The notes beneath the pieces were generated by a model. It saw only the letters and a list, made by a program, of their open reading frames with translations. It did no database searches and was not told where the DNA came from. Shown here in pieces: positions 50,345-61,079 of a stretch of DNA of 64,000 bases (its first letter is position 1; each line of letters opens with the position of its first letter). This DNA comes from Mytilus trossulus (taxonomy: Eukaryota > Mollusca > Bivalvia > Mytilida > Mytilidae): positions 36,495,578-36,559,577 of the forward strand of contig NC_086378.1 of assembly GCF_036588685.1 (NCBI RefSeq). The letters are read 5' to 3'. A program made the position numbers and the translations under genes.

Positions 50345-51160
50345 AAATGAAATTGAGAAAGGAAACGGGGAATATGTTAATCAGACTACAACCCGACAAA
50401 CAGCATAGTATACTAGCCGAAGGCCACCAATGGGTCTTCCACATAGCAAGAAAATCCTGCACCCCGAGGCTGATCCCTAAATGAATGTACAAATACGTAC
50501 TACTTCAGTGAAAATGGATGCCATACTAAACTCAAAAACATATAAATGAACTAGAATTTAAAAAAAAGAAGATACAAGACTAAAAAAAGCCAGAGCTTCC
50601 TGAATTAGGGCTCAAAAATGCGACGGGATTACACATGTTTTGTCAGATCTCAACCCGCCTCCTATACCACTAGCCAATGTAGAATAAAAAAGACACATTA
50701 ATACTCACAGTTAAACACAGTTTTAATGAAGTCCGAGTCCGATGTCGGAATATGTAACAAAGAACTAAGGAAAATGATAATGATACACAAAATCACAAAG
50801 CACTACTAGCAGTTACTGACATGCCAGCTCCAGACCTCAATTGAACTGAATATTGAAAGATTATATCTCCATCATTTGAAAATCAAACAAAATCCCTTCT
50901 GTTAGGGGTTTAGTATCATACCATCATAAAATATATGAGAAGAACATAACCCGTCTCATGCCAACAACTGGTTTTAGAATGAATGTGTTCATATCCAATG
51001 CAATGAGTGAATCTAATATACTGAATGAGATCCCCCAATCCATTACGAACTTCCATTGTTTTACAATGATGTCGTTATAGTTGTCCAACAGGATCAACAG
51101 CCATCCAGCCAGTCTTAACTTTGTCAATTTCATTTACATTGTTCAAGAATAGATTATCAG
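50345..51160 (-). mobile_element. 5'-truncated Penelope-like element, 3' region
   Basis: Aligns with 62505-63130 over its whole length: 'ttgagaaaggaaacggggaa', 'gccgaaggccaccaatgggt', 'gacatgccagctccagacct', 'ggggtttagtatcata', 'gagaagaacataaccc'. It contains the 3' untranslated part and perhaps the last codons on the minus strand; the RT region is missing. Confidence 0.6.
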
Positions 51161-52320
51161 TAAACTGTTCCATAATCTTTTAAAACAACAAACTACAATG
51201 GATTTTTCATATCAACGGCTTTACATACTAGTAAGCTTTATACATAATTTTGGTTCATAAGTGACTTATTGTTTTTCGAATAACACAAAAAAGCATAACA
51301 AAAATGCTGAACTCCGTGGCAAATTAAAAAAAAATGGAAGTCCATACAAACTGACAAAACCAAACGCTATCATTCAACGGACCAAGTGAAAACTACTGCA
51401 ATATTCCTGACTTGGTGCTTTAGTTAAACCTAGTTTTACAGCTATCTAAACCATGCAACTACTTGTATGCCAGATGTTAATAATTCCGTAATATTGACAA
51501 AATTGAGTAAGTCGCAAACAAAATAGACATAATAGGTTAATGTAATAATATCAGGGATTCAACTATTAAAACTATGTAGACATACAACAGAGTAAAAAAA
51601 AAATGCACAAATAAACATACAAACGAATCTAATGAATACAGTGGCAAAAAGAGTAAACAGCAATAACTCATCATAGATTCCAAGACCAATAGGTTCGCCC
51701 CCGATTTGTGGTGGTGTTCATGTTGCTATAGTTTTAGTTTTCTGTGAATTGTGTTATTTATATTGAATTTACTTTCTCTGTTATTTTCTATTTCATGTTC
51801 TTGTCCAGTTTTCGTTCGAAATTGGATTATTTCTCCTTTTTTGAAAAGTAATTATGAAATTGTCATAGTTAAATGACCTTGTTGTTACACATAAAAGGAC
51901 GGCAGACATAATCAACTCGGACTCCTTACTCCAAATGACATTGACTTCTAACAGCTTCGATGTAATCGAGAGAAGAAAAAAACGCAAGAAAAATGTCATT
52001 GCTGCCTTTTCAAGATCTCGGAAACAACCAACGAGCATTCAGTGTAATTTGTTCATCATCAAGTTAATCATTTTTTTTAATAATCCGTCATTTCGGCTGC
52101 TTGTAATCCTTGTGTTCAGTTCTATCGCAAAGAAAGGATTGCGTTCATGAGTACTGGTTTAAATTTCGTCCTGTAAGCAAATTTTGTTATTAAAACTATT
52201 ATGACTTAGTTCAAGGCTATTGGTCAGTGAACTTAATAAATAATTTCCTTAACTGCAATGGAATGTCCAGTCTCGATAAAGTGTCTTTTCATAAACAAAA
52301 TTACATAAAATTTCACGCCG
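51161..52320. other. gene-free spacer with R3 fragment
   Basis: No gene seen. A short R3 piece ('ggtggtgttcatgttgctat') lies at 51708-51780. Confidence 0.4.
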
Positions 52321-52356
52321 GAATCAACGTGATGGAAGATAAGCTTGTAAACATGG

Positions 52357-52363
52357 TATAAAA
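52357..52363 (+). promoter_or_regulatory. TATA box of lipocalin 2
   Basis: TATAAAA lies 57 nt before the ATG at 52414, matching the arrangement of lipocalin 1. Confidence 0.55.
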
Positions 52364-52909
52364 GCATGTCGTTACCGTGTGTGGTATCACACATACAAAA
52401 TACTCCCGCTAAGATGTGGTCAGCTCTTGTCGTTCTTAGTTGTGTGTGGGCAACTACTGCTCAGGTAGTCAGGCCCGGTGGATGTCCAAAGACTGTTACT
52501 CAAACCACTCTTGATTTACAACAAGTAAGATTTTGATTATAATTATTTTTTCTATAAATGAAATGAAAGTTTCCCCCTCGCTGTCCAAGGATACGATAGT
52601 TCTTGGGTTTTAATCTGTTCGCTTTATAATAGTATTTTTAGGGCGGAGATTTTTAAAGTTTTAAAAGGCTTGTTAATATATTATTTAAAAGCCAAGTTTG
52701 TCTCAAGTTTTTGAAGCAAGGGTTAATTTGATTTCTGACAAAAATGGTGCTTTGCAAGAGACAATTGATTACCCTACCTGTGTTTTTTCACAGCAACATT
52801 AACTCTCCTTATCAGTAATAAAAACAATATACTTAATCAACTTTTAACATCATTTTCAGTATCTTGTACAAATAATATTAAGCAACGTCAGCAAATAGAA
52901 CAACAATCC

Positions 52910-53636
52910 ATGTCCAACGCAAAACTTGTAAAATTTATCAACAAGACCACCAGTCCGCCAACAACACCTAAAAAGTATACACCTGTCATACTTACGGACA
53001 GTAAAGGGAACTGGCTAAAACAAAAAGTCAACCCAACAAACCAAGTTGAACATACAATTAAATGGTGGAGCAAAAGTGGAGCAAATGGTAAAGACAGATA
53101 CAAGTGGCTTGAAAATAACATACGCCAAAAAATAAATGACCTAGGACCAATCTGGTTATACATATGGTTCGGCACTTGTGATCTTACCACATACAACAAA
53201 GGCTACATAGCAATAACTGCACATGGAACCGATGCAATAGACAATACCATTCAATACTATCATAAATGCATTGAATTAATACAAACATTTGACAACTGTA
53301 GGGTAACCATACTGGAAACACCAGTCTACTCGGGAATAAGGGGAAACATCATAAAACCCCAGACAACTTTATTACACAAGACAAAGAACTAGCAGAACAA
53401 GTTGTCCAACTAAACAACAAAATCAAAGAAATAAACAGCACTTTAAACAGCCACACTCCAAAATTCTCGAACGACTTACAAGTGAGATCAAAATATAAAA
53501 AAGGAGCACATCGAACTGAAACAAACAGAAGTTACTACAATTTCCAACTATACGCCGATGGAATACACCCAACAAACCTACTAGCACGAACTTGGCTAAA
53601 GAAAATAGCAACTCAGGCACAGATAGACTGCTGGTA
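52910..53636 (+). pseudogene. LINE ORF1, SGNH-hydrolase-like, frameshifted
   Basis: The first open frame (52910-53392, 160 codons) has a block I-like LTDSKGN with the serine, and WFGTCDLTT in the place of block III. Near 53335-53360 the matching frame changes. The second frame runs to a stop at 53634-53636 and holds DGIHPT, the Asp-His block V. One small indel therefore splits the esterase between Ser and the Asp/His pair. In this LINE group the ORF1 product binds nucleic acid or membranes and often carries this esterase. Programmed frameshifting is possible but no slippery site was recognised. Confidence 0.7.
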
Positions 53637-53654
53637 ACACGTGTTCCTCACGCA

Positions 53655-53860
53655 CTGGTCAGCACGGGCTTTTCCGAGCTAAACCAGGACTGAAAACACA
53701 AAACAACTTTAACACACCAAGCAGAAAAACAACACACAATATTGAATACTGATCCCACTCACCAGCAAACAGCAACGATTGATATATAGAAAGTGTTCTA
53801 AATTCTGGTCAGCACGGGCTCATCCGCGCTATACCAGGACAGAAAACACAAACATCTCTA
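53655..53860 (+). repeat. intercistronic direct repeat in the LINE
   Basis: Two copies, at 53655-53700 and 53815-53860 (160 bp apart), share 'ctggtcagcacgggct', then 'accaggac' and 'gaaaacacaaa'. They lie between ORF1 and ORF2. Confidence 0.75.
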
Positions 53861-53890
53861 CAATCAATACCAGAAGAGTACAACATCACA

Positions 53891-56800
53891 ATGAATATAA
53901 TCAACATCATAATACTCATAAGCTTCCTGTACAATATCGGAACAAACTTAACAACCAGTAAAACATGGGAACATCAACAACTACTTACCTGTGTACTAAA
54001 TAAGAACATGTCAACAACAGGCAGAAGACCGATCACACTACCAACAACACCAACCGTGAAACAACACCTCACACTATTATTACTCATATTAGGAGGCGAC
54101 ATAGAACTAAACCCTGGGCCAAGAGGAAAACAACAGAGCATATACCCATGTGGACTATGCGACCACCCAGTAACATGGAAGTGCGATGGGGTTTGTTGCG
54201 ATGATTGTGACATATGGCACCATAGATCATGTATTGAACTCTGTACAGTTGACTATGAACTTCTACAAAGATCAAACGTACAATGGCACTGTTGTAAATG
54301 CGAAAGTATAAATGTGTCATCTTTTACATTTCACAGCTATGAACTGAACACATCAAACTACTATGAACCACTCACACATGATATATCATTCGAATCTGTG
54401 TCATCAAGCATATTTAGTCCACTAAAAACCAGCAGCCCAAGACTAAAAGCTCAATCATCAACAACAAATAATACCAAAAATTGCAGTAACAAAAGTAGAA
54501 CACAAAGCAGTAATGTATTTAACTTGAACGAGAAAAGGAACTTGAGAATTCTAACCGTCAATTGCCGAAGTATAAAAGACAAGACTTCAGAATTTAAAGC
54601 AGCCATTAATTACATAAAACCTGACATCATCTGTGGTACAGAATCCTGGCTCAAAGGAGAAAAACCCGGGAAAACCAGCACAAAAGACGCTATCAAATCA
54701 AGCGAAGTATTCCCAGATGACTACAATGCCTACAGGAACGACAGGGGAACACTTGGAGGGGGAGTCTTTATCCTGGTCCATAAAGATATCATATCAGTTG
54801 AACAGTCTAGTCTAGTCACCAATTGTGAGATAGAATGGGTAAAAATACACCTTAAAGGCAAAAAAGAACTGCTTATTGGATCATTCTATATGCCACACCG
54901 GAACATGAAATGCCTAGATGAACTAGAAAAATCTTTACAAATGATAGCAAATTCAAACACCAACGTCATGCTTACTGGAGATTTTAACTGCCCTGACATA
55001 AACTGGGAATCAATGTCAGTACCAAATAACTCAAGTGATAAGGAGATACAAACCAAACTCATGGAAATAACATCATCATTCCAACTCACTCAAATCCATG
55101 AACAACCAACAAGAGAAGACAACCTCCTTGACATAGTATTAACCACAAACCCATCACTTGTCAAAACATCCAAAAACACACCTGGCATATCAGACCACGA
55201 AATGATTGTTACAGATTGTGACACCAAACCTTATTACCAACGTAGCAAACCCAGGAAGTGCTATATATACTCAAAGGCAAACTGGAACACTATTAAAGAG
55301 GAGATTTTAATAACATCAACAAAACTCCGACACATGCAGGATCGTGGAACAAACGTACAAGAAATGAGCGACACCTTTAAGAAAGAACTCTTTCAAAGTA
55401 TGGACAAACACATCCCATCAAAAGAAATCCGCTCTAAGAACAGCTTGCCCTGGATAAACCACAAAATTAGAAAACTCTTTAAAAAGAAACAACGGCTATA
55501 CCAACAAGCTAAGAAAACTAAAAAGTGGTCAAACTATAGACAGTTCCAAAAAGAAGTAAAGCGACAAGTCAGGAAAGCAGAATACACATACATCAATGAT
55601 ACTATCATCAAAGGCCTAGAAACAAACAATACAAAGCCATTCTGGAAGTATATCAAATCCAGGAAAACAGACAACATTGGTGTATCACCTTTAAAAGACA
55701 AGGGGAAATTAGTCAGCGACAGCAAAGGAAAGGCAGAAATTTTAATCCAACAATTTAGATCCGTATTCACAATTGACAAATCAACATCAATACCTAAAAC
55801 AACAAAATACATACTGGAAACAATACCGAATCTACTTATTACCACAAAAGGGCTAGAAAAACTACTCAAAGATGTAAACCCATCGAAAGCATCTGGACCA
55901 GATGGTATACCAAACAAAATACTTAAAGAGTGTGCCGCAGAAATAGCACCAGGACTTACTGCCATCTTTCAAACATCAATAGACACTGGCCAACTACCCG
56001 AAGACTGGTTAAACGCAAACATCTCGTGTGTATTCAAAAAAGGAGACAAACACGCAGCAGAAAACTATAGACCAGTCTCATTAACATCGGTACCTTGTAA
56101 ACTATTAGAACATATCATATGCAAGCACATCCTCAAACATCTTGAAAAGCACAGAGTCTTAACATCACTCAACCATGGATTCCGATCTGGCTACTCATGT
56201 GAAACACAACTATTAGTCACCTTACATGACTTCATGAAAGCATTTGACGCCGGACTACAAACTGATATCGCAATCCTAGACTTTTCAAAAGCCTTTGACA
56301 CAGTACCACACAACAAATTATTATCAAAAATGGGAGAATACGGAATTCGAGGACAACTAAACAACTGGCTAAATATGTTTCTGACACAGAGAAAGATGAA
56401 AGTAGTAGTAGAGGGAGAACAGTCAGAAGAAGTTAAAGTGGACTCAGGTGTTCCACAGGGAACAGTTCTAGGACCATTACTTTTCCTATGTCATATAAAT
56501 GACCTCCCGGACACTGTCAAATCATCAGTAAGGCTGTTCGCCGATGACTGTCTATTATACAGAACCATCAAAACAGAGAAAGATCACAAACTGCTACAAG
56601 AAGACCTAGCTAGCCTAGAAGATTGGGCAAATAAATGGGGTATGCGATTTAACGCAAAGAAATGCTACATACTAAGCATAAAGAACAAAAGCCAGAGATT
56701 CTATACACTCAACGGCCACATACTCCAACAAGTTCAGAGCAACCCATACCTAGGAGTGCAGATATCAGAAGACCTGAAGTGGAGCACGCATATAACAAAC

Positions 56801-57397
56801 GTTGCCAAAAAGGCTAACTCAACACTAGGCTTCCTCAGAAGAAATTTACGATACTGCCCACAGGAATGTAAGAAAACTGCTTACATTTCCTTAGTAAGAT
56901 CTACAATGGAATATGCAGCAACAGTATGGGACCCCTACAGTATTGCAGACTCAAACAAGTTGGAAAGAGTACAAAGACAAGCAGCACGCTTTATAACAGG
57001 CGATTATAGAACTAGAGAAGATGGCTGCATAACAAACATGCTTACAAAATTAAAACTACAGGAATTACAATTGAGACGCACGAGCCAAAAGCTTATATTT
57101 ATGTACAAGGTGGTTGAGGGGCTGGTACCTGCTATTGATCCAGACGATTTCCTCAAATCAGCGAGACCAAGACGAAACATCACAGCTAAAAAGTTTGACA
57201 ACTATCAAGCCACGAACATTGTTGAAAAACAAGTGAGGAACAATACCAGGTGTTTTGACATTCCTACTAGTAAAACACCGCAACATTCAAATTCATTCTT
57301 TGTGTCCACAATAGTAAATTGGAACCATCTAGAAGACACTATTGTACGCGCAACTAGTGTAGAGAGCTTTAAATCTGCTCTCGCGAAACGTCAATAA
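53891..57397 (+). CDS. LINE ORF2: 2A-like leader, PHD finger, endonuclease, reverse transcriptase
   Basis: Single open frame of 1168 aa. Residues 1-20 are hydrophobic (MNIINIIILISFLYNI). Residues 60-77 form a Leu-rich run ending in the 2A-like DIELNPGP. Residues 87-137 form a C4HC3 PHD finger (C87, C90, C103, C106, H111, C114, C134, C137). An APE-type endonuclease spans about 216-437 (VNCRS, GTESW, GDFNCPD, SDHE). The reverse transcriptase spans about 640-900 (NYRPVSLT, HGFRSG, LDFSKAFD, GVPQGTVLGP, catalytic FADD near 881-885). A C-terminal region with YAATVWDP and RVQRQAARFI follows. The protein nicks target DNA and reverse-transcribes LINE RNA. No stop or frameshift was seen, so it is a potentially active copy except for ORF1. 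The ATG may be preceded by in-frame alternatives; this one gives the leader. Confidence 0.92.
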   Translation: MNIINIIILISFLYNIGTNLTTSKTWEHQQLLTCVLNKNMSTTGRRPITLPTTPTVKQHLTLLLLILGGDIELNPGPRGKQQSIYPCGLCDHPVTWKCDGVCCDDCDIWHHRSCIELCTVDYELLQRSNVQWHCCKCESINVSSFTFHSYELNTSNYYEPLTHDISFESVSSSIFSPLKTSSPRLKAQSSTTNNTKNCSNKSRTQSSNVFNLNEKRNLRILTVNCRSIKDKTSEFKAAINYIKPDIICGTESWLKGEKPGKTSTKDAIKSSEVFPDDYNAYRNDRGTLGGGVFILVHKDIISVEQSSLVTNCEIEWVKIHLKGKKELLIGSFYMPHRNMKCLDELEKSLQMIANSNTNVMLTGDFNCPDINWESMSVPNNSSDKEIQTKLMEITSSFQLTQIHEQPTREDNLLDIVLTTNPSLVKTSKNTPGISDHEMIVTDCDTKPYYQRSKPRKCYIYSKANWNTIKEEILITSTKLRHMQDRGTNVQEMSDTFKKELFQSMDKHIPSKEIRSKNSLPWINHKIRKLFKKKQRLYQQAKKTKKWSNYRQFQKEVKRQVRKAEYTYINDTIIKGLETNNTKPFWKYIKSRKTDNIGVSPLKDKGKLVSDSKGKAEILIQQFRSVFTIDKSTSIPKTTKYILETIPNLLITTKGLEKLLKDVNPSKASGPDGIPNKILKECAAEIAPGLTAIFQTSIDTGQLPEDWLNANISCVFKKGDKHAAENYRPVSLTSVPCKLLEHIICKHILKHLEKHRVLTSLNHGFRSGYSCETQLLVTLHDFMKAFDAGLQTDIAILDFSKAFDTVPHNKLLSKMGEYGIRGQLNNWLNMFLTQRKMKVVVEGEQSEEVKVDSGVPQGTVLGPLLFLCHINDLPDTVKSSVRLFADDCLLYRTIKTEKDHKLLQEDLASLEDWANKWGMRFNAKKCYILSIKNKSQRFYTLNGHILQQVQSNPYLGVQISEDLKWSTHITNVAKKANSTLGFLRRNLRYCPQECKKTAYISLVRSTMEYAATVWDPYSIADSNKLERVQRQAARFITGDYRTREDGCITNMLTKLKLQELQLRRTSQKLIFMYKVVEGLVPAIDPDDFLKSARPRRNITAKKFDNYQATNIVEKQVRNNTRCFDIPTSKTPQHSNSFFVSTIVNWNHLEDTIVRATSVESFKSALAKRQ
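54098..54121 (+). other. 2A-like ribosome-skipping motif
   Basis: Encodes DIELNPGP (ORF2 residues 70-77), matching the D-x-E-x-N-P-G-P consensus, preceded by a Leu-rich run. Release would fall between Gly76 and Pro77, freeing a 76-residue leader from the PHD-EN-RT protein. 2A-like motifs at the N terminus of ORF2 are documented for some APE-type LINEs of marine invertebrates; activity here is inferred. Confidence 0.85.
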
Positions 57398-57456
57398 ATC
57401 GACGGCGCCTTCACTCCCGTTGTATAAAAGCCAGAATTGGTAGCTACGACGTACCC

Positions 57457-57474
57457 ATACAGATACAGATACAG
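57457..57474 (+). repeat. (ATACAG)3 LINE tail
   Basis: Three ATACAG units form the 3' end of the LINE immediately before the duplicated ATCTTG. Confidence 0.9.
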
Positions 57475-58992
57475 ATCTTGGAAACTGGTATGAAATTTAC
57501 AAATTTTGGGCAATTTTTGAAGTTGGACAAAAATGTGTAGGTGCCAACTACCAGATGAAGAACAACACTCATATCAGGGTGGATAACTCTGGTATCAGGT
57601 AAATATAACAGTACTGTTATTAATTTTATTGTCGCCAAAGCAAACATGTCATTTCCTTCTGATAATGCAAACTGATTGTGATAACCATGGTTAACGATCG
57701 AATGGGGAGGGGGATAAGACTAGTTAGAAACAAAATGGGTGTTTTCAAAAGTTAACCGAACCTTCAAGGAGATAACAAGAATAAACTGACAAATACATAT
57801 TTCATAATAAATTGAATTTCATTCGATACCAAAGCCATTTTCTAGCCCTTACTACGGCGGGAGAAAATCCAGTTATCTAGTGTTATCCTATTGTTAGTCG
57901 CTATTTGTAATTTGATTTCAATGTTCTATCATTTTGTAGATCTGGCAGCAAAGTAGAAGCAATAGGTGATCTGTATATGCCTGATACAAAGCAACCTGCT
58001 AATCTAAAAGTGAAATTTGCTTCAAGTAAGTATCTTTTTTTAAAGTATTTAAAAGCTCAAAAACAGTATAATTCTCTATATAACTTTGGCCAGTTTGATT
58101 ATTTTATCCCCCCCCCCCCAAAAAAAAAAAAAAAAGTTGATGGAAATTACAATTCTATGAAAAATAAAACTGTTTCTATATCGTTTTTAAATGACATTTA
58201 ACATATATTTTAACAGCAATTTATCGGACCAATTTCGAATATCATTTGAAACCAGTCAACTACTGAACTAGTTAAAACAATTCTGGTTCGACGAAAGGGA
58301 TAATATAAATGTTCAATTGACGTCATCGCATACGAGCTTTTTATCAGATTTTACATTGGATTGTAGGTGTAGTTTTTAAAAGTCAGCAATACATTTTTGT
58401 TCGTATTGGTAATAGCAAATTGTTGTAGAATTTATTGTTGTTGGTCCTTTTTTCTGCTCCAGTAACGTTATACCTTCTTATGCATATGGTTGTAACAATA
58501 AACTTTATGTGGTTTTATTTCGTTGAAAATGACATATTCTTTTATTCAACAAACTGAGATATATATTTTCAGATGGTGAGCATGAATGCTTATGTTTTTT
58601 TGTGTTTTTTTTTTTTAATTTCATGTATGGATTTGTGTCATAACTTTTTTTAGCAATTAAGAAAAAACAAGTTTTTATTTTTTAAATCACAAAACTTTTT
58701 ATTTGTTTCAGGTGCTCCATATGGAGACTACTGGGTGTTGGACACAGATTATAAAAACTATACATTAATCTATTCATGCGGTCCTTTCCTTGGACCACTC
58801 GGACATGTAGAGTTCGCATGGATACTCAGTAGACAGAGGACTCTGGATCAATCTATAGTGGACAAACTTATGGCAAAGGCCAAAGCTTTTGGAATAGACA
58901 CAGGTCATTTTTCAAAAACCGATCAAACTGGATGTTAAAAGACATATATTGTTTGTGATAATTTATTCTGTTTTATATCTTTGTTATTTCTA

Positions 58993-58998
58993 AATAAA
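58993..58998 (+). terminator. poly(A) signal of lipocalin 2
   Basis: AATAAA lies 55 nt after the stop codon, at a similar distance to that in lipocalin 1. Confidence 0.6.
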
Positions 58999-59230
58999 AT
59001 AATTTCTAAAGAATTTGAACACTCACAATGTTGTTTAACCCCGAAAACTTTTGTAGGTGCCTGGCCTAAGCCAGCAAACTGTACTCGAGAACATGTAGTC
59101 TCTTGTGGCTCTATGTGCTAATTGTTTTCGTTTATTAGAATATAAGCTTTTATCAGGACATTTAGAATAGGTGGAAGATATCAAATGGACAATCAGAATT
59201 ATATGTCGAAGATAAACTGACTAAATAGGT

Positions 59231-59560
59231 AAAGGAAGATGTGGTATGAGTGCCAATGAGACAACTCTCCATCCAAATAACAATTTATAAAAGTACACAA
59301 TTATAGGTCAAGGAACGGCCTTCAACACGGAGTCATGGCTCACACCGAACACCAAGCTATAAAGGGCCCCAAAATTACAAGTGTAAAACCATTCAAACGG
59401 GAAAACCAATGGTCTAATCTATATAAAAAAAAACAAGAAACGAGAAACGAGAAACATGTATAAATTACATAAACAAACGACAACTTCTGTACATCAGATT
59501 CCTGACTTAGGACAGGTGCAAACATTTGCAGCGGGATTAACGTTTTAATGGTACCCAAGC
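59231..59560 (+). repeat. dispersed repeat R4, best copy
   Basis: 'gaagatgtggtatgagtgcc', 'aatgagacaactctccatcc', 'ggccttcaacacggagtcat', 'gctataaagggccccaaaat', 'gacttaggacaggtgcaaac'. It is the reference copy for R4 in this window. Non-coding. Confidence 0.6.
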
Positions 59561-59999
59561 TTCTCTCTTTTACCGAGACAATAGTATAAAATCACAACAT
59601 AGAAAAACACACGATAAAATATCAATTGGAAGGCTTAACTTAATCATAAAGCATAGTAAAGTTAAAAAGAAAAAAAACCCAAAACAACGAAATGTCATGA
59701 GCAGTCTACAAAACATATTTATGTACTATAATAACAGATAACCGAACGACTGACCAACACAAACCTCATAATAAACGGTTTGGAAACTCATTCAGTTCAA
59801 GTTGATATATATATAACTGTGCCTTTTACAGCTTATAACATGGTATGGGTATTGCTATTTTTTAAATGTTGTACGGCTTGCAGTGGTTTACATCATTGTC
59901 ATCTATCAATGTAATTCAAATATGCCCTCTGTGTTTTTGTTATATTTATTTCGATTTGTAATTATCTGATGAGTTAAGACTTTTTCAACTGATTTTTAT
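59561..59999. other. no feature seen
   Basis: AT-rich spacer with no supported gene or repeat. Confidence 0.4.
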
Positions 60000-60375
60000 A
60001 GTTCGTTCTTATGGTTTACTGTTACACCACTGTCCCAGGTTAGGGGGTCTCGCTAACAAGTTTAACCCACACATTCTGTATGTATGAGCCTGTCCCAAGT
60101 CAGGAGCTTGTAATTCAGTGGTTGTCGTTTGTTGCTGTGTTATACATATTTGATTTTCGTTCATTTTTTTGTACATTTATTAGGCGGTTAGTTTTTCGTT
60201 TGAATTGCATTACAATTATGGTATTTGGGCCTTTTTATAGCTGACCATGCGATATGGGCTATGCTCATTGTTAAAGGCCGTACTGTGACCTATAGCGGTT
60301 AATTTCTGTGTTATTTGGTCTCTTCTGGAGCGTTGTCTTATTAGCAATCAAACCACATCTTCTTTTTGTATACCT
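60000..60375 (-). repeat. dispersed repeat R4, reverse copy
   Basis: 'cccaagtcaggagcttgtaa', 'tcagtggttgtcgtttgttg', 'ctcattgttaaaggccgtac', 'gtgacctatagcgg', 'caatcaaaccacatcttc'. Reverse relative of 59231-59560. Confidence 0.55.
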
Positions 60376-60774
60376 ATAGTTTATATGGATTTTAGTAGCA
60401 CTCTATCCATTTTAAAGAAGTTGTGCTATAATCATAACAAACCACATTTGACATGTTGATATTCATTCATTCATCTTAAAATTGTTTGCGACGTGCTCTT
60501 TCATATTAAATTAAACTTTTAAGTGAATAGGCCTATATTCTGTCTCAAAACATCTTTATGTGAAAAACAAAGGAAAATGTAATATATCTTTTCAATGTAT
60601 GTTATCGTAGTTAGACGAACTCAATGGACGAGGAAGTGTCTAGATATGGCAACCGAAAAGTTTCAGCATCCTCTTTATCAGTAAGACCAGAAATGACACA
60701 GAATTATAACTTTTACATTTCTTTTAAAGTTTTCAAGATACTACATTTAAACTTCGTACTGGTAGGTGACATCC

Positions 60775-61079
60775 TTAGGCAGCAACCATTTGATTTTCGG
60801 GGGGGTTGGGGGGGGGCTATGTTTTTTTTTGGAAAAAAAGTATGCTACCAGTTTTTGGTGAAAAAAATAATTTGTTTTGGACCCTGAGAAAAAAATTGTT
60901 TGTTTCACCCTCAGCTGCCACTATATGTAATGCTAAAATTGAAAGAAACAAATTGTTTACGGTTTCGTCGATAAAAAATTGATTGTTCTTCGCCGAAGGC
61001 GAAAAAAAAAGTTTGTACAGAAAAAAAAACCATAGCCCTCAATGACCCCCACCCAGAAAACCAAATGGTTGCTGCCTTA
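60775..61079. mobile_element. 305 bp MITE with about 55 bp imperfect TIRs
   Basis: The left end is 'aggcagcaaccatttgattt' and the right end is its complement ('aaatggttgctgcct'). The inverted match continues through the G-run/C-run and 'ctatg' / 'catag' to a T-run/A-run. There is no ORF. The target duplication is unclear (TTA at both edges). Confidence 0.65.

Larger units (their letters stand above)
52867..57474 (+). mobile_element. CR1/L2-type LINE, near full length
   Basis: It lies between two copies of ATCTTG (52861-52866 and 57475-57480). It has ORF1 with an SGNH-hydrolase-like domain starting 43 nt from the 5' end, a spacer with a duplicated motif, ORF2 (PHD, endonuclease, reverse transcriptase), a 59 nt 3' UTR and a three-unit ATACAG tail instead of poly(A). 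An esterase-type ORF1 plus a microsatellite tail is typical of the CR1/L2 group. It is inserted in the same orientation as the host gene. Confidence 0.85.
52414..58938 (+). pseudogene. apolipoprotein D-like lipocalin 2, exon 2 split by LINE
   Basis: Exons: 52414-52524, 52860-52866 plus 57481-57598 (exon 2, interrupted), 57940-58025, 58712-58938. Without the insert the exons sum to 549 nt (182 aa), the same as lipocalin 1, with the same phases. It has a signal peptide (MWSALVVLSCVWATTA), GCP, G-N-W at 40-42, T-D-Y in exon 4 and the DQTGC end. Exon 2 is broken after seven bases by a 4.6 kb CR1/L2-type LINE with a 6 bp target duplication (ATCTTG). All remaining exon sequence and splice sites look undamaged. 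This copy cannot encode the full lipocalin unless the LINE is removed or skipped. Whether every individual carries it is unknown. Confidence 0.85.

Noticed and set aside
55534-55965. 143-codon minus-strand frame
   Set aside because: Antisense shadow of LINE ORF2.
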